DNA of 64,000 bases from JBBQVS01 sp963792705 (GCA_963792705.1 CAWBXD010000001.1:434001-498000); one strand, 5' to 3'. Numbered from the stretch's first letter, positions 42,817 to 51,834 are shown. Translations and numbers: made by a program. The notes: a model not told the origin generated them from the letters alone.

Positions 42817-43830
42817 TTATCCCCAGCGTTGGCGGATACGTGGAAGAATTTCCTTCGAGTAGAGTTGTAGGAAACGTGACTGGTCATCGCCGGGAGCATG
42901 GAAGATCAAGTTGGTAAAGCCCAATTCGATATACGGGCGAATCTGCTCGATATGCTCTTCTGGATCGCTAGAAACGAGCCAGCGTTTGTGAGCCTGATCC
43001 GCGACCGTCTCGGCTCTGCGCTCCATTTCGCGTGCATCATGGATATCTGCCTTGTCTTCTGCAGGCAGAGCAAGTGCTGCCCATATACGTGTGTCAGCCA
43101 TCGCACGATCATGGTCGGTATCGAACGAGACTTTGATTTCGATGGTACGTTCGATGGTCGATGGATCACGACCTGCCGCCTTCGCACCTTCCTCTACAGC
43201 AGGAAGAAGCTGGTCGCGGTAGAGCGCGTCACCCTTGCCTGATGTGCAGATAAAGCCATCGCCCACTCTGCCCGCGAACTTTGCCGCGACTGGCCCACCT
43301 GCGCCGATGTAGATGGGAACAGGCTGTTTGGGCTTATCATAGATTGTTGCATTGCGTGTATGGTAGTATTCACCATCAAAGGTTACAAGTTCCTCTGTCC
43401 AAAGTTTTTTAATTAACGCAACCGCTTCACGCAATCGTGCCAAACGCTCTTTGGCGGCAGGCCAATCGGCAGCAGTAACGGCAACCTCGTTCAGCGACTC
43501 ACCAGACCCAACGCCCAGGATAACCCGCCCAGGATTGAGAACGCCCAACGTGCCAAACGCCTGTGCAATCACGGCAGGTGGATAACGAAATGTTGGTGTC
43601 AGTACACTAGTCCCAAGTTCGATGCGCGTTGTGCGTTCACCAACTGCACCTAACCAGACAAGTGCTGATGGTGCATGTCCATTTGTATGACGCCAGGGTT
43701 GGAAGTGATCGCTTATCCACACGCTATCGAAACCACACGCCTCTGCCTCAACTGAGAAGTCGATCAGTTGACGTGGCCCAAACTGCTCAGCCGAAGCCTT
43801 ATATCCCAATTTTAAGGGATGATTTGCCAT
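42817..43830 (-). CDS. fgd: F420-dependent glucose-6-phosphate dehydrogenase
   Basis: Fgd oxidises glucose-6-phosphate to phosphogluconolactone and reduces the deazaflavin F420. The 337 residues track the mycobacterial enzyme throughout: LKLGYKASAEQFGPRQLIDF, SDHFQPWRH (Asp41, His42, Trp46), LGTSVLTPTFRY, GVGSGESLNEV (Glu111), GDGFICTSGKG (phosphate-binding Lys) and KRWLVSSDPEEHIEQI. The F420 and G6P contact residues known from that enzyme are all present. ATG 43830 has GAGGAG upstream. Presence of Fgd implies that the organism makes F420. A glucokinase gene lies about 1.2 kb away on the other strand. Confidence 0.92.
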   Translation of the reverse strand: MANHPLKLGYKASAEQFGPRQLIDFSVEAEACGFDSVWISDHFQPWRHTNGHAPSALVWLGAVGERTTRIELGTSVLTPTFRYPPAVIAQAFGTLGVLNPGRVILGVGSGESLNEVAVTAADWPAAKERLARLREAVALIKKLWTEELVTFDGEYYHTRNATIYDKPKQPVPIYIGAGGPVAAKFAGRVGDGFICTSGKGDALYRDQLLPAVEEGAKAAGRDPSTIERTIEIKVSFDTDHDRAMADTRIWAALALPAEDKADIHDAREMERRAETVADQAHKRWLVSSDPEEHIEQIRPYIELGFTNLIFHAPGDDQSRFLQLYSKEILPRIRQRWG

Positions 43831-44056
43831 GTTAAAATCTCCTCTGTCCTTACGGGAAGCTATTATCAAGAGGAAGGGAAGGTATTACTCTGTATGGGTC
43901 TAATTTATTACACCCTCGCAGGTTCTATCTGACCTTTCAGCCTTATTTTATCATGTGCAAGCGTTGTCCGTGTCGGCCTTTGAATAGTTCTCTAAAAAGG
44001 AGGTAAAATAGAGTTAGCAACATAGCGTAAACACGAAAAAGAGGTTTTAGCATATA

Positions 44057-44785
44057 ATGACAGAGACACGGCCACAACTAATTAAACCAGGAACCTTTGG
44101 ACTTGACGTTGCCGCAGATTCACATCGCGGCACTTTTGATGCACATAACGAAAGTCTTTTAGCAAAGCATCGTACCATCGATGCTGTTTTTATCGGGGAC
44201 TCCATTACCGATAGGTGGGCCATCGATGCTTATTTTCAAGGGACACAGGGTATGCTTGTCAATCGTGGCATTGGAGGCGATATTACACCGTTTGTACGAA
44301 AACGCTTCGCTGCCGACGTTATACAACTGCATCCCCGTCTTGTCGTCATTAAAATTGGTGTCAACAACTTTTGGGCACTCGAAACATGGTGGGATGCCTC
44401 ACTGTTGCAAACACCCCAGCAGATTGAAGAGGAGATTATAACCGATACTTCAGCAATGGCGAAGGATGCACTGACGCATAATATACAGGTTGCTCTGTGC
44501 AGTATTCTGCCAACTAACATTCCATTTAATGGTGTCACGGCCATCCGCAACAAGGCAATTAAACAGGTAAACGAGCGATTGGAGCACATCGCCCACGAAC
44601 TACAGGACGTTACTTTTGTTGACTATCATAGCCACCTCGTCGCTGACGACGGTCTAACTCTACGTGATGGTTTAGCCGATGATGGCATTCACCCACACTC
44701 AGTTGGCTACGACATCATGGCAAACGTGTTGCTCACAACACTCAAGGAAGCCAACATTTCTATTATCCAAACTCGACCCGCATAA
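44057..44785 (+). CDS. SGNH/GDSL-family hydrolase
   Basis: 242 residues with the blocks of SGNH hydrolases: FIGDSITDRW (nucleophile Ser), NRGIGGDIT (oxyanion Gly), IKIGVNNFW (Asn) and DGIHPHSVGY (Asp-x-x-His). There is no signal peptide, so it likely acts in the cytoplasm as an esterase or carbohydrate deacetylase. The nearest relatives by pattern are platelet-activating-factor acetylhydrolase-like proteins. Substrate unknown. A long hairpin follows it. Confidence 0.88.
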   Translation: MTETRPQLIKPGTFGLDVAADSHRGTFDAHNESLLAKHRTIDAVFIGDSITDRWAIDAYFQGTQGMLVNRGIGGDITPFVRKRFAADVIQLHPRLVVIKIGVNNFWALETWWDASLLQTPQQIEEEIITDTSAMAKDALTHNIQVALCSILPTNIPFNGVTAIRNKAIKQVNERLEHIAHELQDVTFVDYHSHLVADDGLTLRDGLADDGIHPHSVGYDIMANVLLTTLKEANISIIQTRPA

Positions 44786-44804
44786 CTCTGTTTCGATAAT
44801 GAAA

Positions 44805-44882
44805 TCTGTACAGGTCTGATGTATCGCACCCTGTAAGCATCGCAAAAGCCGGGCACGGTGTGCTGCATCAGACCCGTACAGA
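44805..44882 (+). terminator. Long imperfect hairpin after the SGNH gene
   Basis: Arms of about 30 bases (TCTGTACAGGTCTGATG... from 44805 and ...GCATCAGACCCGTACAGA ending 44882) pair with some five mismatches around a loop of about 18 bases, and a T-rich stretch (TGTGTTTTCTTTCC) follows. It can serve as a terminator of the SGNH gene; its length and the gap to glucokinase leave room for another RNA role. Confidence 0.55.
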
Positions 44883-45013
44883 TGTGTTTTCTTTCCGATC
44901 TTTCTGCATAACAATACTATAATGGAAATCACCTCCTATATATGAGTACAATAAGAGGGAACCTGGCGCTGTTTCATTCTTATCATGTATAAAAAAGTAA
45001 AGGAGAGCATTGT

Positions 45014-46012
45014 ATGCTCCTTGTTGGTGATATTGGCGGGACAAAGACAGAACTTGCTGTGTACGCATCCGTTACCGCGTTGACAACACCTATTGCAAAT
45101 GACATTTTCCCTAGCAAAAATTATGGAGGCTTGGAGGAAATTGTACGCGAATTTCTGACGAAGAATAATCTGCAAGTGGACCGTGCCGCTTTTGGTGTTG
45201 CTGGCCCCATTGTTGCTGAGAAGGCAACCATCACAAACCTGCCTTGGATTATTGAGGCCGAACAACTCAAAGAGGACCTTAAACTGAAATCCGTTTTGTT
45301 GATGAATGATTTAGAATTTATTGCATCTGCCGTCCCCTTTCTTCAAGCTTCTGAATTGGCGACCCTCAATAGTGGTACGCCTGCAACAAGCGGTCCGCTC
45401 GCTGTAATTGCACCAGGAACAGGCTTGGGCGAGGCATTTTTGACATGGAATGGTCAGAATTATATCGCACATACGTCCGAGGGTGGACATGCTGACTTTG
45501 CCCCGACAGATGAATTACAGATAGGTCTACTGCGATACCTGCAAGCGCGCTTAGATCATGTCAGTTACGAGTGGGTTTGCTCTGGACGCGGCATGCCCAA
45601 CATTTATGCCTATCTTAAGGAGAGTAACTATGCTCCTGAACCATCGTGGCTGACAGAGCAACTGGCACAAGCTAAAGACCAAAATGCTATAATCACGCAG
45701 GCCGCACTTGATAAAACAGCACCGGACCCCTTATGTCTTGCCACGATTAAGACCTTTGTCTCGGTTCTTGCGGCCGAAGCTGGCAATCTTGCCCTCAAGA
45801 TACTCTCTACAGGTGGTCTCTATATTGGTGGTGGTATTCCACGTCATTTATTGCCCTTCCTCCAGGATGCATCCTTTATGACAACGTTTCTGGATAAAGG
45901 ACGGCTAGCTACATCGTTAAAGCCAATGCCTGTACATGTTATTCTCAATGCTAAAGTGGGTCTACTGGGTGCGGCCTACCGCGGCTTTGCCTTGGAGCAA
46001 CCCAACCAATAA
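45014..46012 (+). CDS. glk: Glucokinase
   Basis: Phosphorylates glucose with ATP. The 332 residues show LLVGDIGGTKTELAVY (phosphate loop), FGVAGPI, LMNDLEF (catalytic Asp), IAPGTGLGEAFL and SEGGHADFAP, the pattern of the bacterial Glk family (not ROK). ATG 45014 follows AAAGGAGA by about six bases. Together with fgd and the debranching enzyme of this window it could feed glucan-derived glucose into glucose-6-phosphate. Confidence 0.92.
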   Translation: MLLVGDIGGTKTELAVYASVTALTTPIANDIFPSKNYGGLEEIVREFLTKNNLQVDRAAFGVAGPIVAEKATITNLPWIIEAEQLKEDLKLKSVLLMNDLEFIASAVPFLQASELATLNSGTPATSGPLAVIAPGTGLGEAFLTWNGQNYIAHTSEGGHADFAPTDELQIGLLRYLQARLDHVSYEWVCSGRGMPNIYAYLKESNYAPEPSWLTEQLAQAKDQNAIITQAALDKTAPDPLCLATIKTFVSVLAAEAGNLALKILSTGGLYIGGGIPRHLLPFLQDASFMTTFLDKGRLATSLKPMPVHVILNAKVGLLGAAYRGFALEQPNQ

Positions 46013-46016
46013 AAAA

Positions 46017-46047
46017 TCGTTGGGGAATAACGCTCATTCTCCAACGA
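46017..46047. terminator. Bidirectional terminator between glk and the ABC gene
   Basis: TCGTTGGGGAAT pairs with ATTCTCCAACGA (one G-T pair) across a seven-base loop, with six A's on the left side (a T tract for the minus strand) and CTTCTT on the right. It lies between two convergent genes. Confidence 0.75.
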
Positions 46048-46065
46048 CTTCTTAGTATCATAAAC

Positions 46066-48534
46066 CTACGGCAAAATTTTGTAGTGGAGCACGGCTGTTG
46101 GCGCAATCACAATACGAGTGTCATTGCTAAGTTCCAGCCGCTCGACGCGACGACCTTGATAGACAAGACCGCCTACACTGTCTACATCTTCGATGATCCA
46201 CGTCCCGTTCTCTTGACGTAACCTCGCATGATAGCGCGAGACGCGTTTATCAGGCACTTGTATATCATTGCTTGTCAACCGTCCAACAGTGACAGTAGGC
46301 TTATTGAGTTGGTATTTTTCAATGATTTTCCCATCCAACTCGACGAATATATATGCTCCGTGTACAGGCGGCACCGCCTGTGCTTCGCGTTGCTCTCGCC
46401 CTCTGTTCCCGTGAATCTTCTCTCCTACTAAGATAGGCGGAGGTGGCTGCCGACCAAAGCCTATGGGCGTACTTTGTGGTATTCGTGGTACAATCGGTGC
46501 CGGATTTTGCATCGGTGGTATTGGTGCAATTGGTGCTATAGGTAAAAAGGCTGAACGCAGCATAGACTTGTCGTTAGCGCGTTCAAGATTGTAGCGATTT
46601 TGCTCCTCAAGCAGTTGTGCGAACACACCTCCACGACGCTTCAAATCCTTGTATGACCCTTGTTCAACAACAAGCCCATCTTTGAGCACCACAATTTCAT
46701 CCACATTGCCAAGTGTGCTTAGACGATGCGAAATCATAAGGACTGTGCGCCCAACGATCAATTTGTCGAGTGCATGCATGACTTCTGCCTCTGCTTCGAC
46801 ATCGAGCGATGCTGTTGGCTCATCGAGAATAAGTATTGGTGCATCGCGCAAAATAGCACGTGCAATGGCTAGTCTCTGCCTTTGCCCGCCCGAAAAATTT
46901 TTGCCTTGCTCACGCACTCCTGTATCATATCCATCTGGCATACCCATGATTGTCTCATGTATCTGTGCTTTTTTTGCTGCGTCTACAATCTCTTCCTCGC
47001 TCGCTCCTGCTCTTCCTAATGCAATATTTTCACGGATCGTTCCCTCAAACAGCACTGAGTCCTGAAGTACCATACTGACGTTTCGGCGCAGTACATTGAG
47101 CGGATACATACGATTATCCACTCCATCCACGCGTACAGAGCCTCCCTGAATCTCATAAAAGTGGGGAATAAGTTTGACAAGTGTTGTTTTTCCACCACCA
47201 GACAGCCCTACCAGTGCTACTTTTCTTCCTGCTGGAATATGTAGGTTAATCCCTTTAAGAATGGGCGTCGTTGGTGTATAGCCAAAGACCACGTTGTCAA
47301 AGGTGATCTCGCCTCGCAATCGTTGTGGCCCATAGTATGGTGCTTGCTGCTCCACAACTTCAGGCGCTTGATCTAGCACCTCTTGTATTCGTTCCGCTCC
47401 TGAGCCAGCACTACTTGCGAGGTTAGCCAGCTTCGAGAGATCGCGCATCGGTTGATAGAGCAGCTTGAGGAAGGTGAGAAACAGGATGAGTGTGCCTATG
47501 TCAACACTCTTCGACGCAATACTAAAAAGACCAATGTGAAACGTATTGCCAGCCGCGACATATCCTCCTACGCCAGTAATCACTGCCGTACCAAGAACGA
47601 TGAAAATGGCAACAAGTGGAGTAAACTGTGCTTGTAATCCACCTGCTAGTAGACCTGCCTTGCGATGCGTTTCGACATATCCCCCAAAACGCATTGCTTC
47701 GCGGTCCTCACGGGTGAACACTTTGATGACGGTGAGGGCATTGATATCCTCTGTTACAACATCTGCCACCTGTCCCCCCGCTTTGGCAGCCTTTTTTGCT
47801 GCTGCCTTAATATTCCTGGTATAGCCAATCACGATCAGGAAGAGTGCTGGCGCAATTGTGAGTGCAACCAGTGTGTATTGCGGGCTAATGTAAACCATAA
47901 CGGACGCGACGCCAACAAGTGTTAGCAATCCTGCGAGCAAGTCCACTAGCCCATCGGTGACGAGTTTCTCGATGTCAGCGATATTACCAGTCACACGTTG
48001 TACGAGATCTCCCTTTTTTTGCTTGCCATGCCAATCCAGCGATAGACGCTGAAGATGCTCGAAGAGCTGATTTCTCAGCCTTGCCGTGAGGTTTTGGGCA
48101 ATGAAGGCAGCAAGATAGAGGTCTAGATAGGCCAACATTGCATCGAGTAATCCGAATACAATCAGCATCAACACGGAAAACGCAATAACGCCGTTGACAC
48201 TATGATGCGTATAGATGGGATGCGCTACTGCATATCGGTCCGTTTGGGATACAGGACATTGTAATGTTGGGGGAGGAACTAACTGATGTGTCACAGGGTT
48301 ACGCAAGGATGGGTCAATAATCGGATTGTCAAAGAGGTCAAGAATATGCCATTCATCTAAGATTGGGAAGGTACAAGCAGGGTCCGCACGTGGATTACTG
48401 ACTTTACTTGGCACAAATTTCAAGGGAAACGCTGTCATAATATCGCAGCCAACCTGCATAAATGTCACGAGAATAGCTATCACAACGAGAAAACGATATC
48501 CCTTCAAGTTGCGATATAAAAATTTGAATAACAT
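46066..48534 (-). CDS. ABC exporter with C-terminal FHA domain
   Basis: 822 residues in one chain. Residues 1-350: six-helix exporter membrane domain, with an unusual loop of about 85 residues between helix 1 and helix 2 that carries two Cys and would lie outside the cell. Residues about 400-640: ATPase with GLSGGGKTTLVKL (Walker A), MVLQDSVLFEGTIRENI (Q loop), NFSGGQRQRLAIARAIL (signature), LILDEPTASLD and the H-loop SHRLS. Residues about 660-715: a Pro-rich linker. Residues about 725-822: an FHA domain with VTVGRLTSNDIQVPD, KRVSRYHARL (Ser/Arg phosphothreonine contacts) and IEDVDSVGG. FHA domains bind phosphothreonine, so kinase control is likely. Third gene of an operon after an APH-like protein. 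Substrate unknown; lipid, peptide or glycolipid possible. Confidence 0.9.
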   Translation of the reverse strand: MLFKFLYRNLKGYRFLVVIAILVTFMQVGCDIMTAFPLKFVPSKVSNPRADPACTFPILDEWHILDLFDNPIIDPSLRNPVTHQLVPPPTLQCPVSQTDRYAVAHPIYTHHSVNGVIAFSVLMLIVFGLLDAMLAYLDLYLAAFIAQNLTARLRNQLFEHLQRLSLDWHGKQKKGDLVQRVTGNIADIEKLVTDGLVDLLAGLLTLVGVASVMVYISPQYTLVALTIAPALFLIVIGYTRNIKAAAKKAAKAGGQVADVVTEDINALTVIKVFTREDREAMRFGGYVETHRKAGLLAGGLQAQFTPLVAIFIVLGTAVITGVGGYVAAGNTFHIGLFSIASKSVDIGTLILFLTFLKLLYQPMRDLSKLANLASSAGSGAERIQEVLDQAPEVVEQQAPYYGPQRLRGEITFDNVVFGYTPTTPILKGINLHIPAGRKVALVGLSGGGKTTLVKLIPHFYEIQGGSVRVDGVDNRMYPLNVLRRNVSMVLQDSVLFEGTIRENIALGRAGASEEEIVDAAKKAQIHETIMGMPDGYDTGVREQGKNFSGGQRQRLAIARAILRDAPILILDEPTASLDVEAEAEVMHALDKLIVGRTVLMISHRLSTLGNVDEIVVLKDGLVVEQGSYKDLKRRGGVFAQLLEEQNRYNLERANDKSMLRSAFLPIAPIAPIPPMQNPAPIVPRIPQSTPIGFGRQPPPPILVGEKIHGNRGREQREAQAVPPVHGAYIFVELDGKIIEKYQLNKPTVTVGRLTSNDIQVPDKRVSRYHARLRQENGTWIIEDVDSVGGLVYQGRRVERLELSNDTRIVIAPTAVLHYKILP

Positions 48535-48545
48535 TGTCCCCTCCC

Positions 48546-50054
48546 CTATACTCTAGACAGGCACATGTCAATCTCTCGAAGCATTGCAGACAACTCATTT
48601 GGTCGTGGACTATTGAGACGATTTACACGACGCGTAGCGATTTTGAAGAGTAGCGCGGCTTCATAAAACTTAGTGCGCTCAAGAATACCATCAACACTCG
48701 TTGAGGTTACACCAAGCCCAAGCATAGCATGCCTGTAGGTGCTGGTAAAGACCTGTGCCGCGTCTGTGTACCATTGACGCATACCTGGACGCGCATACCA
48801 CAATCCACTCGGACGCAAGTAGGCAAGGAAGTATCCTACGTCTAATGCGGAGTCAGCCAGACAAAATCCATCAAAATCTACCACAAAAACACGTTTGCTA
48901 TGAAAGAGGAGTTGGCTAGCTTTAAAGCCTCCATGAGCGGGTCGATACACATCCGGGTCTTGTGTCTTTAACTGAAGGATAAGTTGCTGTGCAAGCCTGT
49001 GTACTTCCTCCGCATGGCCTGAATTCGCTGCTGCAATCAGTTGTGTACGTTCCTGTGCTCGCTTGGCCTCTTTTGCTCCTGTACGTATCATCCCCTTGTC
49101 AAGCTGTACCCCATTCGTATGTAATTGAGCTAATGCAATCGCTGTAAGCTGTAATTCTTTGGTTGGGATGACGACCTCCACAACGTCACCACCACGACCA
49201 TAGATTATGCGCGGTTGTAAGACCTGTCCACCAGTTTGTACTTGCTCTTCTGGACTAGTCGGTTGTATAGCCTCGTTAAACGTTAAACCAAGCGTTTCAT
49301 TTATTCCTAACGGCTGTGGGAGCAACGGCACATCGGTAGTGTGTCCCGCAATTACGCTTCCTCGTCTTGCTACCTGCTCTTGATAAAGCCGTTGCTGTAA
49401 CGACTGCACCGCTTGTGCCTGTTGTCGGTTCGCGTAGACCTTCCCAAAAATCGTTACATTCCTGTGCTCCGTCGTCTCTCCTGAAGAATGCGACATTGTA
49501 AGGAGATAGCGCATCACACAACGGCTCGCAGGTTTATAACGCACTGGCATGACTGTTGCTGCTATAAGTTGCCAGTCCTGATCGTCTAAATAGTGTTGTG
49601 CCGCTGCTTGTAAGTCTTGTAAGATCAATCCGTCGGGGGTAACATCACAACTTGCTACAAGCGCGGGAAGGTCGTCATCCGCAGGAAAGGCATGTATCGC
49701 AAGCCCTAGCTCTTCAGCTAAAAGGACTCCTGACGGCTGGATCAAAAAAGCCGCATGCTGTGCCTCTGCTTCACTAAAGCGAATGTGAGGACCAGCGAGT
49801 ACCTTCTCGCTCAGTGTTATGCTAAGCGAGTGATACAGATCGTTCACACGCTTTGCTCGCTGTGGCTTGTCACCACCCACGTTATAGATGACCGCAAGTC
49901 CACGCCCAGGTTTGCGCCTCAGATAGCGCACAAAAAGCTTCGTCGGCACCTTTACACCTGCTCGCAGGGGTTGTTGCGCTCTCGTCAGGAGGTCAGTAAC
50001 AACGGTCGGCAGTTGCATAATAGAGAGCTTTGCATCTGGGTAATCTTGACTCAC
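48546..50054 (-). CDS. APH-family phosphotransferase-like protein with altered catalytic loop
   Basis: 502 residues. The C-terminal part has the aminoglycoside-phosphotransferase/choline-kinase fold with RPAHGGFKASQLLF followed by VFVVDFDGFCLADSALDVGY. In active members the first motif reads HGDxxxxN, with Asp as catalytic base and Asn as metal ligand; here these are Gly and Gln. The later metal-binding Asp (VVDFD) is kept. So the protein may be a binding protein or work by another mechanism. The N-terminal half (residues 1-200) is not a family I know. Gap to the ATP-grasp gene 28 bases, to the ABC gene 11; all on the minus strand. Confidence 0.75.
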   Translation of the reverse strand: MSQDYPDAKLSIMQLPTVVTDLLTRAQQPLRAGVKVPTKLFVRYLRRKPGRGLAVIYNVGGDKPQRAKRVNDLYHSLSITLSEKVLAGPHIRFSEAEAQHAAFLIQPSGVLLAEELGLAIHAFPADDDLPALVASCDVTPDGLILQDLQAAAQHYLDDQDWQLIAATVMPVRYKPASRCVMRYLLTMSHSSGETTEHRNVTIFGKVYANRQQAQAVQSLQQRLYQEQVARRGSVIAGHTTDVPLLPQPLGINETLGLTFNEAIQPTSPEEQVQTGGQVLQPRIIYGRGGDVVEVVIPTKELQLTAIALAQLHTNGVQLDKGMIRTGAKEAKRAQERTQLIAAANSGHAEEVHRLAQQLILQLKTQDPDVYRPAHGGFKASQLLFHSKRVFVVDFDGFCLADSALDVGYFLAYLRPSGLWYARPGMRQWYTDAAQVFTSTYRHAMLGLGVTSTSVDGILERTKFYEAALLFKIATRRVNRLNSPRPNELSAMLREIDMCLSRV

Positions 50055-50082
50055 GTACTTGTCCTTCTTTCTTACATGTCTC

Positions 50083-50979
50083 TCAGAACGTACTATTTTC
50101 TATAAGCGGGACTGGCTCTTTGCTTACGTGTATGTGTCGTGTCCTCCGCTCTATACGTGCGGTCCGTTTCTTCTCAGCCTGTCGTGCTGCATGAAGTATA
50201 TATTCTGATATTCGTATCACTGCGCGTGGGACGCGTCCGAAGCTAGGAAAGTCGTTAATATCAAGTATTGCCAGACCCTGTGGTGTTTCAACGACATCTA
50301 TCCCATAAATGTCGAGACCAAACAGTTTGCCGACCTGTAGCGTGATTTTCCGTAGCTCTGGTGTAAGCGGAATAAACTTCTCTTCCACCTCGCCATGTAG
50401 TGGTGACTTCTTCGCAATAGCAGCGTACACCTCATTGCCTGTGACGTAGACTTTGATATCGAAGCCAGTATTCTCCGCGTATCGCTGGGCAAGCAAAAAG
50501 GTTCCATCCGTTTCACTGATCTCCAGCGTCTCCAGATCAGCAGGACTATTTAAACGATAAATACCTCTACACGAACTTCCATTCGTTGGCTTGACAACAA
50601 GAGGGTAATCCTCAAGAGGAATTTGCTTAAGTAGACGTGGATGAGCAACAAAATATGTGGGCGGAACAGGTAGACCATGTGCGCGTGCAAAGGCTGCTGC
50701 CACCGCCTTATCTCGGACGAGGCGAATGGCCCGTGAATTGTTAATTGTTGGAATACCAACTGCCTCGGCTGCCGCAAGAATACTCATACCAGGACCATCA
50801 GCGAGCGATTTTAATACATAAGCATCATATCCCTGTGTTGCGAGGTCAGATAAGTTTGTTATCGTGGCTTGCGGCTCTAATATATCAATGTCGTGACCCC
50901 ATTGAAGCAATTGATCCGCAACAACCATAGGCATAGGATCATTACGGTATTGCTCCTCAACGATAAAGCAGAAGCGCAT
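50083..50979 (-). CDS. ATP-grasp family ligase
   Basis: 298 residues with an ATP-grasp fold: VRDKAVAAAFARAHGLPVPPTY, YPLVVKPTNGSSCRGIYRL (lysine and glycine-rich loop) and IDVVETPQGLAILDINDFPSFG (metal-binding acids of the last strand). Enzymes of this type join a carboxylate to an amine via an acyl phosphate, as in RimK, LysX or peptide ligases; inositol-phosphate kinases share the end motif. The conserved DINDFPSF fits the RimK/ITPK side of the superfamily. It is the first gene of a three-gene operon with an APH-like protein and an FHA-ABC exporter. Product unknown. Confidence 0.82.
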   Translation of the reverse strand: MRFCFIVEEQYRNDPMPMVVADQLLQWGHDIDILEPQATITNLSDLATQGYDAYVLKSLADGPGMSILAAAEAVGIPTINNSRAIRLVRDKAVAAAFARAHGLPVPPTYFVAHPRLLKQIPLEDYPLVVKPTNGSSCRGIYRLNSPADLETLEISETDGTFLLAQRYAENTGFDIKVYVTGNEVYAAIAKKSPLHGEVEEKFIPLTPELRKITLQVGKLFGLDIYGIDVVETPQGLAILDINDFPSFGRVPRAVIRISEYILHAARQAEKKRTARIERRTRHIHVSKEPVPLIENSTF

Positions 50980-51166
50980 AGCTACCTCCCTGAATATCTG
51001 CGTGGTGTATGTTTTAGTGTACTGGTTTTATAACATCTGCACTATAGGGTAGTTCACTGTGAAAGTGAGTTACACATCACTTATAGATTAAAAATGTTGA
51101 ATGAACTATAGCATATCCTTAGGGAAGAGGAAAGAGTTTGATGAGTTTCCGCGAAAAAGGCAACAA

Positions 51167-51199
51167 AAAATCCGGCATATCATAAACATGCCGGATTTT
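51167..51199 (-). terminator. Terminator of ohr
   Basis: AAAATCCGGCAT pairs perfectly with ATGCCGGATTTT over a nine-base loop; on the minus strand the stem is followed by a run of T's. It lies 10 bases after the ohr stop. Confidence 0.85.
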
Positions 51200-51208
51200 C
51201 TAGTAGCT

Positions 51209-51651
51209 CTACGCTGTTTGAGCAGCAGTCAATAACTCATCATCGAGGAACAGCCGCACATCAATATTTCCCCTTGTTGCATTAGAATAAGGACAAACAG
51301 TATGTGCAAGCTTGACAAGCTTTTCACCTATTTCTCGTTCGGTGCTAGGCAGAGAAACATGTAGTTCAACATCAAGTCCGTAGCCACCACCACCTGCTGG
51401 TCCAATTCCCACCTTCGCGGTCACAACTGACTGACTGGCATCCTGGTGTTGACGACGTGCCGCGACCATCAATGCGGATTGAAAACACGCGGCATAGCCA
51501 GCCGCGAACAGTTGCTCTGGATTTGTTCCTCCACCTGTTCCTCCCATCTCTTGAGGTACACGGATCGTTTCAGAAAACGTGCCATCCGGTGATTGCACTT
51601 GCCCGTCTCGTCCTCCCGTTGCCTTTACCTCTGCCGTATAAAAATCTTCAT
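51209..51651 (-). pseudogene. ohr: Organic hydroperoxide resistance protein Ohr with frameshifted start
   Basis: Ohr reduces organic peroxides with a Cys pair. From residue about 18 the sequence is intact: SPDGTFSETIRVPQEMGG, GYAACFQSAL (peroxidatic Cys) and HTVCPYSNATRGN (resolving Cys). The true start is ATG 51649-51651 (AAGGA six bases upstream) but after M-K-I a run of five T's (51640-51644 on the plus strand as A's) gives FIRQR-stop. With six T's it would read MKIFYTAEVKATGGRDGQVQ and join the rest, exactly as family members do. So one base appears to be missing. A short version from ATG 51598 would lack the first strand. Mutation or sequence error cannot be told apart. Confidence 0.85.
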
Positions 51652-51762
51652 GTATTTTCCTTCTTTCTTCCGAAGAAACTCAACCTTCTCTCTATGTAAA
51701 CCAAAAGTATGCTCGGTATATTTCTCGCTCTTCTTATTGATGAGTGACTACGACCTCATATC

Positions 51763-51823
51763 AAGAAAAGAGCGTCTACCGAGACAGACACATCGAGTAT
51801 GTCTCGGTAGACGCTCTTTTCTT
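51763..51823. terminator. Strong terminator between HTH gene and ohr
   Basis: A perfect 23-base stem (51763-51785 with 51801-51823; left arm starts AAGAAAAGAGCGTCTACC) with a 15-base loop. It ends the minus-strand transcript of the HTH gene and separates it from ohr. Confidence 0.88.
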
Positions 51824-51834
51824 ATACAAAGAAT

